A stretch of DNA of 12,128 nucleotides from SLFT01 sp964493075 (GCA_964493075.1 CAZBNU010000112.1:1-12128); one strand, 5' to 3'; shown: positions 1-7,801, counted from the stretch's first letter. Translations and numbers: made by a program. Notes: generated by a model from the sequence alone, not told the origin.

Positions 1-280
1 GGTCTGGGGATTGATTACCGCCCACCCAATATCACCACTTCACACATACTACCAAAGACTAAAACCAAAACCCGCGCAAACACCGCCCGTGAATATATGG
101 AGAACTATAACTCAAAAAGGAAAAGTGTCATGCCACTTCAAGATTTCGTGTCCATCAAGTTTCTTAGTGCTCTTTGTGCCCTTAGTGGATCATGTGTATG
201 AACGCACCAAGAAAAACACATTATATTGTGCCACAGATGGTATGCAGCACCACATAGTGTGCCTGAAGCGACAATTAGCC

Positions 281-340
281 TCAAAAAAAACGCTCAAAAA
301 CGTTCAAAAACGTCGAAAAACGTTCGAAAACGTCAAAAAA
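281..340. repeat. Phased A-tract tandem repeat, 10-bp unit
   Basis: Five tandem 10-bp units with consensus CGTTCAAAAA run from 291 to 340, preceded by one degenerate unit (281-290). The A-tracts lie at 283-290, 296-300, 306-310, 316-320, 327-330 and 335-340, so their centres are about 10 bp apart, near one helical turn. A-tracts in helical phase are known to curve DNA, so this segment is predicted to be intrinsically bent. It sits about 90-140 bp upstream of the candidate -35 element of the glycosidase gene. It could be an upstream activating bend, a binding site for a nucleoid protein, a tandem operator, or a slippage-generated repeat with no role. Confidence 0.8.
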
Positions 341-425
341 CATGGCCAATTTGTTCTGAATTAACGCTATTTCGCATCAAAACGCAGCAGATTTTTTGCG
401 GTAGACAGCAACAAGGAATACATCC

Positions 426-453
426 TTGCGATTGTCCTGCTTCATGGTATAGC
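426..453 (+). promoter_or_regulatory. Candidate extended -10 promoter of the glycosidase gene
   Basis: A -35-like TTGCGA (426-431, 4 of 6 matches to TTGACA) is followed after 16 bp by TATAGC (448-453, 4 of 6 matches to TATAAT). The -10 is directly preceded by TGG (445-447), which fits the TGn extended -10 pattern. Transcription would begin near 460 and leave a leader of about 35 nt before the ATG at 495. This would also exclude an ATG at 459 as the translation start. This is pattern matching to the sigma-70 consensus only. Confidence 0.35.
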
Positions 454-480
454 ATTCCATGGAAGTCGTAGCAACTACAT

Positions 481-487
481 GGAGAGG
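481..487 (+). promoter_or_regulatory. Shine-Dalgarno site fixing the glycosidase start at 495
   Basis: GGAGAGG lies seven nucleotides before the ATG at 495. The alternative in-frame ATG at 459 has no comparable site and would put 12 extra residues in front of what is otherwise a normal signal peptide, so 495 is the better start. Confidence 0.75.
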
Positions 488-494
488 ATATCCT

Positions 495-3173
495 ATGAGA
501 GCAGGAACACCGTGGTTATTGTCCGTTGTGTTTTATCTGACGTTCATCTGTATGAGTTATGCTGCTGAAGACGCATGGCCCGAAATTGAACCGCAGCATC
601 GTCCGGGCGCTTACTGGCACTGTATGGGCAGCGCCCTGGATGAGGCGAATATTACCCGGGAACTGGAAACGTATCACGAGGCAGGTATGGGCGGCGTGCA
701 TATCATTCCCATCTACGGCGCAAAGGGATATGAGGACAGGTATGTGGAGTATCTCAGTCCGCGATGGATGGAATTGCTTGCACATATTACAAGTGAAGCG
801 GAGCGCCTGGGTATGTGGGTGGACATGACCACAGGCACCGGCTGGAACTTTGGCGGGCCCGGCATCACCGGCGATCTCGCTTGTGCGAAAGTGCAGTTGA
901 AAGTGGACGAGTTTAGCGCAAGAGACAAGTTTCCGACGAAACTCAGCATTGATTGGGCGCTTATTCAATCTCTTGTCGCCATCGGCCCTGATCGGCAACG
1001 GGTAGACCTTATGGAATATGTCCTTCCGGGAGGAAAACTGGAATGGAAACCACCTGCGCAAGACTGGAAATGCTATACGGTTTTTCAAAGTCCCACCAAC
1101 AAAGAGGTGGAACGGGCCGCGCCGGGCGGCGTGGGCGTTATGATCAATCCTTATTACGCCCCCGCTTTACAGCAATATCTCGAGCGTTTCGATGAAGCTT
1201 TTGCCCACTATGAAGGGCCCTTACCTAGGGCCATGTATCACGATTCCTATGAATACAATAACGATTGGTCGCCCGACCTTTTTGCGCAGTTTGAACGTCG
1301 TCGGGGCTATCGGCTGCAGGACTATCTCCCCGAATTCTTTGCCGAGAAAGGCGATGATACCGTTGCCCGTGTCAAGTGCGATTATCGGGAGACCGTTTCC
1401 GACCTGGTTTTGGAAAGTTTCATCCAGCCCTGGACCGACTGGGCGCATGGTCACGGATTTCTTACGCGCAACCAATCCCACGGTTCGCCGGGAAATCTGC
1501 TCGATCTATACGGCACGGTGGACATTCCCGAAACCGAGATGTTCAACAAGGATCGCGATTCCCTCGTGGCGAAGTTTGCGTCGTCAGCAGCCCATGTGAT
1601 GGGAAGGAACAAAGTGGCCGCAGAATTTGGCACGTGGCTCAAAGACCATTTTAATGTGCGTCTGGCCGATCTGAAAGACCTGGTGGATGAACTCTTTGTG
1701 AGCGGCGTCAACCAGGTACTTTATCACGGCACTACCTATTCTCCCGCTGAAGACCCCTGGCCCGGCTGGCTCTTCTATGCCTCCACCCAGATGAATCCCC
1801 GTAACGCCATCTGGCACGATGTCCGTGGGCTGAACGACTATATCGCCCGCTGCCAGTCGGTACTTCAGGCGGGCAGGCCGGACAACGATATTCTTGTCTA
1901 TTGGCCCATTCATGATATGTGGCACGACGCAGAGGGGCGCAGGCGTGACCTTACTGTACACCATACGGAATGGCTCACGGATCAGCCTGTTGGTAGTGTG
2001 GCGCGGCAACTCTGGGAGCAGGGCTACACCTTCGACTATATTTCCGACCGTCAGTTGCAGCAGTGCAAAGTGGGGGATGGGCAGATACAGACACCGGGCG
2101 GCAGTTACAAAGCAATGCTTGTTCCTACCTGTGATCGTATTCCCCTGGCCACATTCGAAAAAATGATTGACCTTATCGATGCGGGCAGCACCATCATCTG
2201 GTCAGACCGATTGCCAGCCGATGTGCCGGGCCTTGCCAGCCTGGAGACGAGACGCGACCAACTTAAGGAATTATTGACGCGCATCAGGAAGAGCGGCCGC
2301 CTGATTTGCGGTGACGAAATTCCCGGCCTTCTTCAAAAATCTGGCATAAATCCCGAACCCGTGGCAAGCATTCCGGGACTCTCTTTTGTGCGTCGTACTC
2401 ACGAAGAGGGCCGCTACTATTTCATCGCCAATCGTGAAAAAGAGCGCGCCTTTTCCGGATGGCTTCCTCTGTCTGGCAGCCCGAAATCCGTATACATCCT
2501 CGACCCGATTACAGGCAGCATTGGTCTCGCAAAACAACGACAAGCCTCAGATACTGTAACCGAAGTTTTTCTGGAAATGCTTCCCGGGCAATCCTTGGTA
2601 TTGAAAACACTGTCTAATCGTAACGGGGCAGGAGCAGTTCAGTCGTTCATGAAAGAAAACGGTTCGCCGATTATTATTGATAGCCCGTGGGATGTTACGT
2701 TTATAGATGGTGGACCCACACTGCCCGATCCGATGACAATGTCTCAACTTGTTTCTTGGACCGAACAAGGGGGACAAGCCACCGAACGCTTCGCAGGAAC
2801 GGCGCGGTACACCACTACTTTTGATCTCCCTGAGCATGACGCCAACGCCTGGCGTATTGATCTAGGCGAGGTGGCTGAAAGCGCCCGGATTCGTGTGAAC
2901 GGCAAAGACTTCGGCATCCTCTTTATGCCACCCATACGCATAGATGTCCCCGGCGAACTTCTTCAGGACACCGGCAACAAACTTGAAGTGGAAGTGACCA
3001 ACCTCTCCGCCAACCGCATCCGCGGCCTCGATCAGGACGGGGTGTATTGGCGGAAGTTTTACGACATCAATTTCGTCAATATTGACTACGAGTCTTTTGA
3101 TGCTTCAAAGTGGCCGGTTCATCCATCAGGCCTACTGGGGCCGGTGACACTGACGCCAGTTGTCCCGCGTTAG
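495..3173 (+). CDS. Secreted glycoside hydrolase, GH106 alpha-L-rhamnosidase-like
   Basis: This 892-residue protein starts with a signal peptide (residues 1-24: basic start, hydrophobic core, cleavage probably near SYAA). The mature N-terminus contains RPGAYWHCMGSALDEANITR (36-55) and then GMGGVHIIPIYG, a pattern I recognise from GH106-type alpha-L-rhamnosidases and related PVC-group glycosidases; it begins a TIM-barrel-like catalytic part. Acidic candidates for the active site lie in HDSYEY (D250, E253), IPETE (E346, E348) and AAEFGTW (E377). The C-terminal part, from about residue 740, looks like a beta-sandwich, galactose-binding-like domain, ending with RIRVNGKDFG, MPPIRIDVPG and EVTNLSANR patterns typical of the family. 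GH106 enzymes remove terminal alpha-L-rhamnose from plant or algal polysaccharides, probably here in the periplasm or at the cell surface. The protein is shorter than many GH106 members, which I recall as often above 1,000 residues. Family assignment is fairly sure; substrate is inferred. The gene converges on the permease gene, with three nucleotides between the stops. Confidence 0.82.
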   Translation: MRAGTPWLLSVVFYLTFICMSYAAEDAWPEIEPQHRPGAYWHCMGSALDEANITRELETYHEAGMGGVHIIPIYGAKGYEDRYVEYLSPRWMELLAHITSEAERLGMWVDMTTGTGWNFGGPGITGDLACAKVQLKVDEFSARDKFPTKLSIDWALIQSLVAIGPDRQRVDLMEYVLPGGKLEWKPPAQDWKCYTVFQSPTNKEVERAAPGGVGVMINPYYAPALQQYLERFDEAFAHYEGPLPRAMYHDSYEYNNDWSPDLFAQFERRRGYRLQDYLPEFFAEKGDDTVARVKCDYRETVSDLVLESFIQPWTDWAHGHGFLTRNQSHGSPGNLLDLYGTVDIPETEMFNKDRDSLVAKFASSAAHVMGRNKVAAEFGTWLKDHFNVRLADLKDLVDELFVSGVNQVLYHGTTYSPAEDPWPGWLFYASTQMNPRNAIWHDVRGLNDYIARCQSVLQAGRPDNDILVYWPIHDMWHDAEGRRRDLTVHHTEWLTDQPVGSVARQLWEQGYTFDYISDRQLQQCKVGDGQIQTPGGSYKAMLVPTCDRIPLATFEKMIDLIDAGSTIIWSDRLPADVPGLASLETRRDQLKELLTRIRKSGRLICGDEIPGLLQKSGINPEPVASIPGLSFVRRTHEEGRYYFIANREKERAFSGWLPLSGSPKSVYILDPITGSIGLAKQRQASDTVTEVFLEMLPGQSLVLKTLSNRNGAGAVQSFMKENGSPIIIDSPWDVTFIDGGPTLPDPMTMSQLVSWTEQGGQATERFAGTARYTTTFDLPEHDANAWRIDLGEVAESARIRVNGKDFGILFMPPIRIDVPGELLQDTGNKLEVEVTNLSANRIRGLDQDGVYWRKFYDINFVNIDYESFDASKWPVHPSGLLGPVTLTPVVPR

Positions 3174-3176
3174 GAA

Positions 3177-4391
3177 TTATTCGTACCGAAGCGCTTCAAC
3201 GGGGTCAACGCCGCTGGCTTTGATGGCAGGATAGACGCCGAAAAAAACGCCTACAGACAAACTGAACAGAAACGCGGTCAACACAGACCACGTTGAAATG
3301 ATAACCGGCATGGTGGGATAAAGCAGGCCGAGAATGAGGGTGGACACCCAGGCGATCAATACGCCTACGAGTCCCCCGCAAACACTGAGGGTTACCGCCT
3401 CTATCAGGAACTGGAGCGCGATATCCGTCCTGCGCGCTCCCACCGCTTTGCGTATGCCCACTTCGCGGGTACGTTCTCGCACCGACACCAGCATGATGTT
3501 CATGATGCCGATACCGCCTACCAACAATGAAATGGCCGCAATACCGGCAAGCATCAGGCGCAGCGCATCGAGAATCTTGCCAAAGGACGCGAGGATGCCA
3601 TCCTGATCCACAATGGTAAAATCCTCGGTGTAGTCATGGGCGGCAATGAGAATCTGTCGAATGGACTCCGTGGCGAGTTCAATATCTTCAGGACTTTTTG
3701 CCGCTACATTGATTTCGAAACAGGTATCCTCGCCGCCGTAGAACATCTGCTGGCCGCTTGGCAGGGGGACGATCACGATATCATCGAGGTTGATGCCCAG
3801 CATCTGACCCCGTTCTTCCAGGACGCCCACAATGACGTGTTTGGATTGGTTGATCGAAATCTTTTCGTAAAGCGCTGGCTTGCTGCCAAAGATGTCTCGC
3901 TTTACTTGCAGCCCGATTACACAGACTTTGTTGTTCTTGTCAACATCCGGTTCCTCAATGAAGCGTCCCATCTGCACGTTCAATTCCCGGATAATAGCAA
4001 AATCTTCCTGACATCCCAGCATCAGGCAGTTCTTCTCAATATTCCTGTACTTAATTTTTGCCGTGCCAACAACGGTGCCCGATACGGCCTTGATACCTTG
4101 TGCTTTCCTTTTGATTTCCCTGGCATCCTGCGTGGTCAGTTTTCGATAACTACCCGCATTGACCACCACCATGCTGTTGGTGGTTTCCTGTTTGCCGGGC
4201 GATACCATAATGACATTGCTGCCCATGCCATTGAACTGACTCTCAATGTATAACTGGGCTGCCTCGCCCAGGGATACGAGAAGGATGACAGACATAACGC
4301 CAATGATGACGCCCAGTGTCGTCAAAAAGGAGCGTACCTTGTTTTCAGACAAGGATGTCAGTGCCATCAGAATACATTCGAAGACGTTCAT
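3177..4391 (-). CDS. MacB/FtsX-type ABC transporter permease
   Basis: This 404-residue inner-membrane protein has the MacB/LolC permease layout. It has one N-terminal membrane helix (about 23-45, within LTTLGVIIGVMSVILLVSLG), a large extracytoplasmic domain (about 46-275), and three C-terminal helices (about 275-300, 328-355 and 363-388). The motif GGIGIMNIMLVSVRERTREV (292-311) continuing into GIRKAVGARR is the classic FtsX-domain signature of this family, and the ending DPVEALRYE is also typical. In MacB-type systems this subunit does not carry substrate through its membrane part but transmits ATP-driven movement to a periplasmic adaptor. Unlike E. coli MacB, the ATPase is a separate gene. 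It is the last gene of a three-gene operon: its ATG overlaps the adaptor stop codon (ATGA), which suggests coupled translation. Substrate cannot be read from the sequence; antibiotics, peptides, lipids or lipoproteins are all possible. Confidence 0.93.
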   Translation of the reverse strand: MNVFECILMALTSLSENKVRSFLTTLGVIIGVMSVILLVSLGEAAQLYIESQFNGMGSNVIMVSPGKQETTNSMVVVNAGSYRKLTTQDAREIKRKAQGIKAVSGTVVGTAKIKYRNIEKNCLMLGCQEDFAIIRELNVQMGRFIEEPDVDKNNKVCVIGLQVKRDIFGSKPALYEKISINQSKHVIVGVLEERGQMLGINLDDIVIVPLPSGQQMFYGGEDTCFEINVAAKSPEDIELATESIRQILIAAHDYTEDFTIVDQDGILASFGKILDALRLMLAGIAAISLLVGGIGIMNIMLVSVRERTREVGIRKAVGARRTDIALQFLIEAVTLSVCGGLVGVLIAWVSTLILGLLYPTMPVIISTWSVLTAFLFSLSVGVFFGVYPAIKASGVDPVEALRYE

Positions 4392-5731
4392 CGCACCTCC
4401 AGCGATTCAACGATATTTACTTTGCAGCCATCCGTCAGTTCTTTCAGGGAAATTGAGGTTATCAGGGTTTCGCCTTCCTTCACGCCACCCAACACCTCGC
4501 GCACAAGCCAGTTGCCGATGCCTATGGTTATCATGCGCTTTTCCGCGCGCCCGTCCTTGATTACATAAGCTTCTTCCTCGCGAATCAGCGCTTCTGTGGG
4601 CACCAGCAGCACATCGTCTTTTTCCTCGGTAATGACAATCACATCCGCAGACATGCCGGTAACCAGTTTTTCCTTGCCCTCTTCAATAAATATCTCCACC
4701 TCGAAGGTGCGGCTCATATCCATATTTCTTGACACGATCGGCGCAATATAGGATACCTCGCCGGGAAATTCTTCGTCCCGGTAGGCGTCCACAGTAACAC
4801 GCACCTTGTCGCCAACTTGTATGCGACCGAAATTGGCCTCGTCAAAAGGCGCCTTTACGTAAATATCGGAATCATCCACAATATGCGCCACGGCCATGGG
4901 GGAGGGCATGGACATGGCGCCCATGCCACCGCCTGCTAAGCCGCCTGCACCGGCAAGACCGCCACCCATGCTCAGCGCAGAACCCCCACCCATATCACCG
5001 CCAAGTCCGGAACCGACACTTTCACCTACCTCCATATAAATCTTGGCAACAATGCCGTCAAAAGGCGCACGCACATGCGTCCAGTCCAGTGCGGTTGCGG
5101 CCTGTTTTTTCATAATCTCAATAGCGCGCAGTCCGGTCTCTGCTTCTTCTATACGCAAGGGATAAAGCCCCAGCAGGTTGTTCAGCGCGGTATAGCTGTC
5201 GTCCATCTGGTTGAACTGCACCTCAGACAAATTGACCATGCTTTGCGAGCCCACGTCCTTCTGCTCGTAAAGCGACTTGTCGCGGTCGAACTCCGCTTCT
5301 GCAATATCACGAGTACGCTTAAGTGTCTTGATGCGCTCCAAGTCATTGCCGTATTGTTGTTTCAATAATTTTAGGGCAACTTCGGTCTGTTCCAGCCGTA
5401 CCTGTGCCTGCTCCACCTGATAACCTTGTTGCGTAGATTCCAGTTCAACCAGCACGTCCCCCTTTTTTACGCGCATTCCTTCTTTCACGGGAATGGAAAT
5501 TACCTTGCCTATGGTTTCTGCGGCCACCATGGCCGACTGTTCGGGTTCCACCGTGCCAGCGGAAATGGCAGCAACGGTTTCCTCTACATGCCCACGTTTC
5601 AATGTTGTTACAGTCACATCAATGATGGGTTCCTGCATGTAGAAGTAGGTTGCGGGAACACCCACGAGCGTGAGAAAGATAATCCAGCCCAGCAACGTTT
5701 TCAGGAATTTCAGTGCTTTTGATTTAGCCAT
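4388..5731 (-). CDS. HlyD/MacA-like periplasmic adaptor of ABC exporter
   Basis: This 447-residue membrane-fusion protein starts with an N-terminal anchor helix (about 11-31). A biotinyl-lipoyl-like half motif follows (about 74-100, with VKEGMRVKKGDVLVELES), then a helical hairpin (about 105-212), then the second lipoyl half (DWTHVRAPFDGIVAKIYMEV, 216-235). A beta-barrel domain (about 281-365) and a membrane-proximal domain close the protein. Such adaptors link an inner-membrane ABC permease to an outer-membrane TolC-like channel, but no channel gene is in the window. A Gly/Met-rich stretch of about 40 residues (about 240-279) is inserted between the second lipoyl half and the barrel, where family members usually have a short loop. 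The start overlaps the end of the ATPase gene by 22 nt and the stop overlaps the permease start by 4 nt, so the three genes are very probably co-transcribed and translationally coupled. GGTGG just upstream of the ATG can serve as ribosome binding site. Confidence 0.92.
   Translation of the reverse strand: MAKSKALKFLKTLLGWIIFLTLVGVPATYFYMQEPIIDVTVTTLKRGHVEETVAAISAGTVEPEQSAMVAAETIGKVISIPVKEGMRVKKGDVLVELESTQQGYQVEQAQVRLEQTEVALKLLKQQYGNDLERIKTLKRTRDIAEAEFDRDKSLYEQKDVGSQSMVNLSEVQFNQMDDSYTALNNLLGLYPLRIEEAETGLRAIEIMKKQAATALDWTHVRAPFDGIVAKIYMEVGESVGSGLGGDMGGGSALSMGGGLAGAGGLAGGGMGAMSMPSPMAVAHIVDDSDIYVKAPFDEANFGRIQVGDKVRVTVDAYRDEEFPGEVSYIAPIVSRNMDMSRTFEVEIFIEEGKEKLVTGMSADVIVITEEKDDVLLVPTEALIREEEAYVIKDGRAEKRMITIGIGNWLVREVLGGVKEGETLITSISLKELTDGCKVNIVESLEVR
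4895..5014 (-). other. Gly/Met-rich low-complexity insert in the adaptor
   Basis: Codons for adaptor residues about 240-279 encode mainly Gly, Ala, Ser and Met, with blocks such as GGDMGGGSALSMGGG and GGGMGAMSMPSPM. Six methionines fall within 40 residues. The segment has no predicted secondary structure and would form a flexible loop in the periplasm, next to the lipoyl/barrel junction. Confidence 0.8.
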
Positions 5732-6435
5732 TCGTCATCCACCAATTTTCCATCGCGGAAACTCAAGATGCGTTCGGAATATTCTGCTATATCCCGCTCA
5801 TGAGTCACCATCACGATGGTATGTCCTTTTTTATGTAAATCATCGAAGATCGCCATAATGCTTTCTCCGCTGGCAGTATCAAGATTACCCGTAGGTTCGT
5901 CTGCAAACAATATGGAAGGGGAGTTGATCAAGGCGCGGGCTATGGCAACACGCTGTCGCTGACCTCCCGACAGTTCATTCGGGCAATGCCCCATGCGGTC
6001 TTTTAGACCCACGGCAGCAAGCGCTTCACTGGCGCGGCGGATGCGTTCACGGCGTCCCACGCCATCATAGAAGAGAGGAAGCGCCACATTGGTTAACGCC
6101 GAGGTGCGCCCCAGCAGGTTGAAATTTTGAAATACAAACCCGATTTCGTGATTGCGCACCTGTGCCAGTTGACCGTCCGACATTTTGCTTACCTGCGTGC
6201 CAGCAAGACTATAGGAACCCTCGGTAGGCCGTGAAAGGCAACCCAGAATATCCAGCAAGGTTGTTTTGCCGGATCCGGAGGGTCCCATAATAGCCACAAA
6301 GTTCCCTTTGTAAATATCAAAGGAAACACCGTTAAGGGCGTTGACTACGGTATCCCCCATTTCAAACCGTTTTATCAAGTCAACAACCCGTATGACAGGC
6401 ATATCTTCACTGGTATTGGATTTGTCCGAAGCCAT
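5710..6435 (-). CDS. MacB/LolD-type ABC transporter ATP-binding protein
   Basis: This 241-residue cytoplasmic ATPase belongs to the LolD/MacB/FtsE group. Every nucleotide-binding motif is present: Walker A GPSGSGKTT (51-59), Q-loop Q103, signature LSGGQ (155-159), Walker B ILFADE with the following PTGNLD (175-186), and the switch histidine H212 in MVTHE. The segment after Walker A (LDILGCLSRPTEGSY) and the PTGNLD block are typical of the MacB/LolD subgroup. It powers the permease encoded two genes downstream. It is the first gene of the minus-strand operon, and its transcription start must lie in the divergent region 6436-6661. Its ribosome binding site is weak (GGAAAT about 10 nt before the ATG). 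Length matches the family, and no motif is damaged. Confidence 0.95.
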   Translation of the reverse strand: MASDKSNTSEDMPVIRVVDLIKRFEMGDTVVNALNGVSFDIYKGNFVAIMGPSGSGKTTLLDILGCLSRPTEGSYSLAGTQVSKMSDGQLAQVRNHEIGFVFQNFNLLGRTSALTNVALPLFYDGVGRRERIRRASEALAAVGLKDRMGHCPNELSGGQRQRVAIARALINSPSILFADEPTGNLDTASGESIMAIFDDLHKKGHTIVMVTHERDIAEYSERILSFRDGKLVDDEWLNQKH

Positions 6436-6535
6436 ATAGTCATTTCCAGATAAGGAAAAAGTAGTAAAACATAACTATATTAAGCCTATACCAAACAGTT
6501 GTACATACACAAAATTTTTCCTGGTCTTTCTCGTT

Positions 6536-6564
6536 TTTGCATTGACCGGCAAAACTGTTATGAT
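6536..6564 (+). promoter_or_regulatory. Candidate extended -10 promoter of the oxidoreductase gene
   Basis: TATGAT (6559-6564, 5 of 6 consensus matches) is directly preceded by TGT (6556-6558), an extended -10. A weak -35 (TTTGCA, 6536-6541, 4 of 6) lies 17 bp upstream. Transcription would start near 6571 and give a leader of about 90 nt. A better-looking TTGACC at 6542-6547 is only 11 bp from the -10 and so cannot pair with it. Confidence 0.45.
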
Positions 6565-6649
6565 ACGTAGGTGTAGAAAAAACAGCGAACCGACCTTCGC
6601 ACCGTTCGCAGTAAACAAGAACCATTTTACAACCACTATATGATAGAAC

Positions 6650-6655
6650 AAGGAG
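6650..6655 (+). promoter_or_regulatory. Shine-Dalgarno site of the oxidoreductase gene
   Basis: AAGGAG ends six nucleotides before the ATG at 6662. This supports ATG 6662 over the in-frame TTG at 6656, which directly abuts the site. Confidence 0.8.
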
Positions 6656-6661
6656 TTGTTC

Positions 6662-7801
6662 ATGAAAACCACACGCCGTTCCTTNNNNNNNNNNNNNNNN
6701 NNNNNNNNNNNNNNNNNNNNNNNNNNNNNNNNNNNNNNNNNNNNNNNNNNNNNNNNNNNNNNNNNNNNNNNNNNNNNNNNNNNNGGTCGTGATGACATTA
6801 ATGCCGTCTGTATTGCCACCCCAGATCACTGGCATACCATTCCTGTTCTTGCCGCGCTGGAATCCGGCAAGGATGTGTACTGCGAGAAACCCCTGACCCA
6901 CAATATCCATGAAGCCATTACGATTATGGATGCGGTTAAAAAGTATAAGCGCGTTCTACAGACCGGTTCGATGCAGCGCTCCATGAAGGAATTCCGGATT
7001 GCGTGTGAATTGGTCCAGAACGGAATCGCAGGCAAGATCAGCCGTGTGGAATGCAGTTTCGGCCCTCCCGGAATTCCCTGCGACCTGCCGGAAGAGGAAC
7101 TGGAGCCCGGGTTGGATTGGGAAATGTGGACCGGACCGGCGCCGATGCGCCCCTATCACTCTGAATTGAGTCCGCGCGGTATGCATGATCATTTCCCGAA
7201 CTGGCGCAATTACAGGGAATACGGCGGCGGCATGGTTACAGACTGGGGTGCTCATCATCTGGATATCGCCCAGTGGGGTTTGGGTATGGATGACAGTGGT
7301 CCCGATGAGATTCATCCGCCAGAGGACCCGGAAGCGAAGAACGGCGCTGTGCTGCATTACGGGAAAGACATCCAGGTGATTCATGGCAACGGCTTCGGCG
7401 TGCATTTCTTTGGCAGTGATGGCGAGGTCAAAGTGAATCGCGGCAGAATAGAGTTTTGGCTTGATGGCAAAAAGGTAGCTGGCTATGTTGACCGTGAGGA
7501 CGGTGGTTCCCTTGCCAATACGCTCGAACAGTTGGAAAATGATTTTCTGAAAGACGCGAAGATCAAACTGTATGAAAGTCCTGATCATATTAAGAACTTC
7601 CTCGATTGTATCGAATCACGGGAAAAGCCCATTACCAGTGAAATTGTTGGTGGACGCAGCGCCATCTGCTGCCATTTGATGAATCAGGCCTACTACAACC
7701 AGGAAGTCATCAAGTGGAAGCCCAAAAAAATGCAATTCGCCAAAGACAGCGGCAAACCCGAATGGTTGACCCGTGAATACCGCGCGCCTTGGAGTGTGTA
7801 G
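6662..7801 (+). CDS. Gfo/Idh/MocA family oxidoreductase, interrupted by an assembly gap
   Basis: This gene encodes an NAD(P)-dependent sugar or polyol dehydrogenase-like protein. The visible N-terminus MKTTRRSF has a twin-arginine pattern, so the protein is probably exported folded by Tat, as are many planctomycete-type members. Then come 100 Ns, which hide the rest of the signal and the Rossmann glycine motif. After the gap the typical features are visible: ATPDHWH (nominal residues 52-58), the conserved EKP (75-77), and GGGMVTDWGAHHLDIAQWG with the conserved GAHHLD (196-201), all normal for the family. The C-terminus EYRAPWSV is also characteristic. The nominal length is 379 residues, but the ATPDHWH motif usually lies roughly 100-130 residues from the start, so sequence is missing beyond the 100 placeholder bases. 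The agreement of reading frame on both sides of the Ns carries no information. Substrate unknown; the neighbouring sulfatase suggests carbohydrate catabolism. A cytoplasmic inositol dehydrogenase role is less likely given the Tat-like start. Confidence 0.9.
   Translation: MKTTRRSXXXXXXXXXXXXXXXXXXXXXXXXXXXXXXXXXXGRDDINAVCIATPDHWHTIPVLAALESGKDVYCEKPLTHNIHEAITIMDAVKKYKRVLQTGSMQRSMKEFRIACELVQNGIAGKISRVECSFGPPGIPCDLPEEELEPGLDWEMWTGPAPMRPYHSELSPRGMHDHFPNWRNYREYGGGMVTDWGAHHLDIAQWGLGMDDSGPDEIHPPEDPEAKNGAVLHYGKDIQVIHGNGFGVHFFGSDGEVKVNRGRIEFWLDGKKVAGYVDREDGGSLANTLEQLENDFLKDAKIKLYESPDHIKNFLDCIESREKPITSEIVGGRSAICCHLMNQAYYNQEVIKWKPKKMQFAKDSGKPEWLTREYRAPWSV
6685..6784. other. Assembly gap (100 Ns)
   Basis: Exactly 100 Ns, the conventional placeholder for a gap of unknown size. 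It falls within the N-terminal coding region of the oxidoreductase. Judging from the family's usual length before ATPDHWH, the real gap is probably nearer 250-350 bases. Confidence 0.97.

Larger units (their letters stand above)
1..458. other. Upstream non-coding region, no convincing gene
   Basis: I see no gene that I can support here. Frame 1 is open from the left edge to a TGA at 199-201 (66 codons), so a fragment of an upstream gene's C-terminus is possible, but its translation (Lys/Thr-rich, then a short hydrophobic end) resembles nothing I know. A second open frame from 11 to 364 is built partly from the low-complexity A-tract repeat and has no ribosome binding site or recognisable domain. 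The region is AT-rich compared with the coding part and holds the phased A-tract array (281-340) and a candidate promoter (426-453), so it most likely serves as the 5' regulatory region of the glycosidase gene. Confidence 0.6.
6436..6661. other. Divergent intergenic region between exporter operon and oxidoreductase
   Basis: This 226-bp AT-rich stretch separates the start codons of two oppositely directed units, so it must contain the promoters of both. On the + strand I can point to an extended -10 promoter candidate (6536-6564). On the minus strand, TATAGT (complement of 6474-6479) could be a -10 element of the exporter operon, but no -35 at suitable distance is visible. The open frames that cross this region on the minus strand run through the N-gap and are artefacts. 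I see no clear operator palindrome. Confidence 0.7.

Noticed and set aside
1..201. Frame-1 stretch without stops from the left edge, as the tail of an upstream gene
   Set aside because: 66 codons can be open by chance, and the translation shows no family pattern; kept only as a remark in the region entry.
281..340. Short tandem units read as a CRISPR array
   Set aside because: The units are 10 bp, directly adjacent and without spacers, so this is a simple tandem repeat.
11..364. 117-codon open frame in the 5' region
   Set aside because: Its second half is encoded by the A-tract repeat (Lys-rich low complexity), it has no ribosome binding site, and no domain pattern is visible.
516..1088. 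190-codon minus-strand open frame inside the glycosidase gene
   Set aside because: It is antisense to a well-supported family protein and reads as a Cys/His/Arg-rich shadow.
3188..3197. Perfect 10-bp palindrome GAAGCGCTTC near the convergent gene ends
   Set aside because: It has no loop and no T-run, and lies inside the permease coding sequence, so it is not a credible terminator.
6440..6910. Minus-strand open frames running through the N-gap
   Set aside because: They exist only because Ns contain no stop codons, and they overlap the oxidoreductase and its promoter region.
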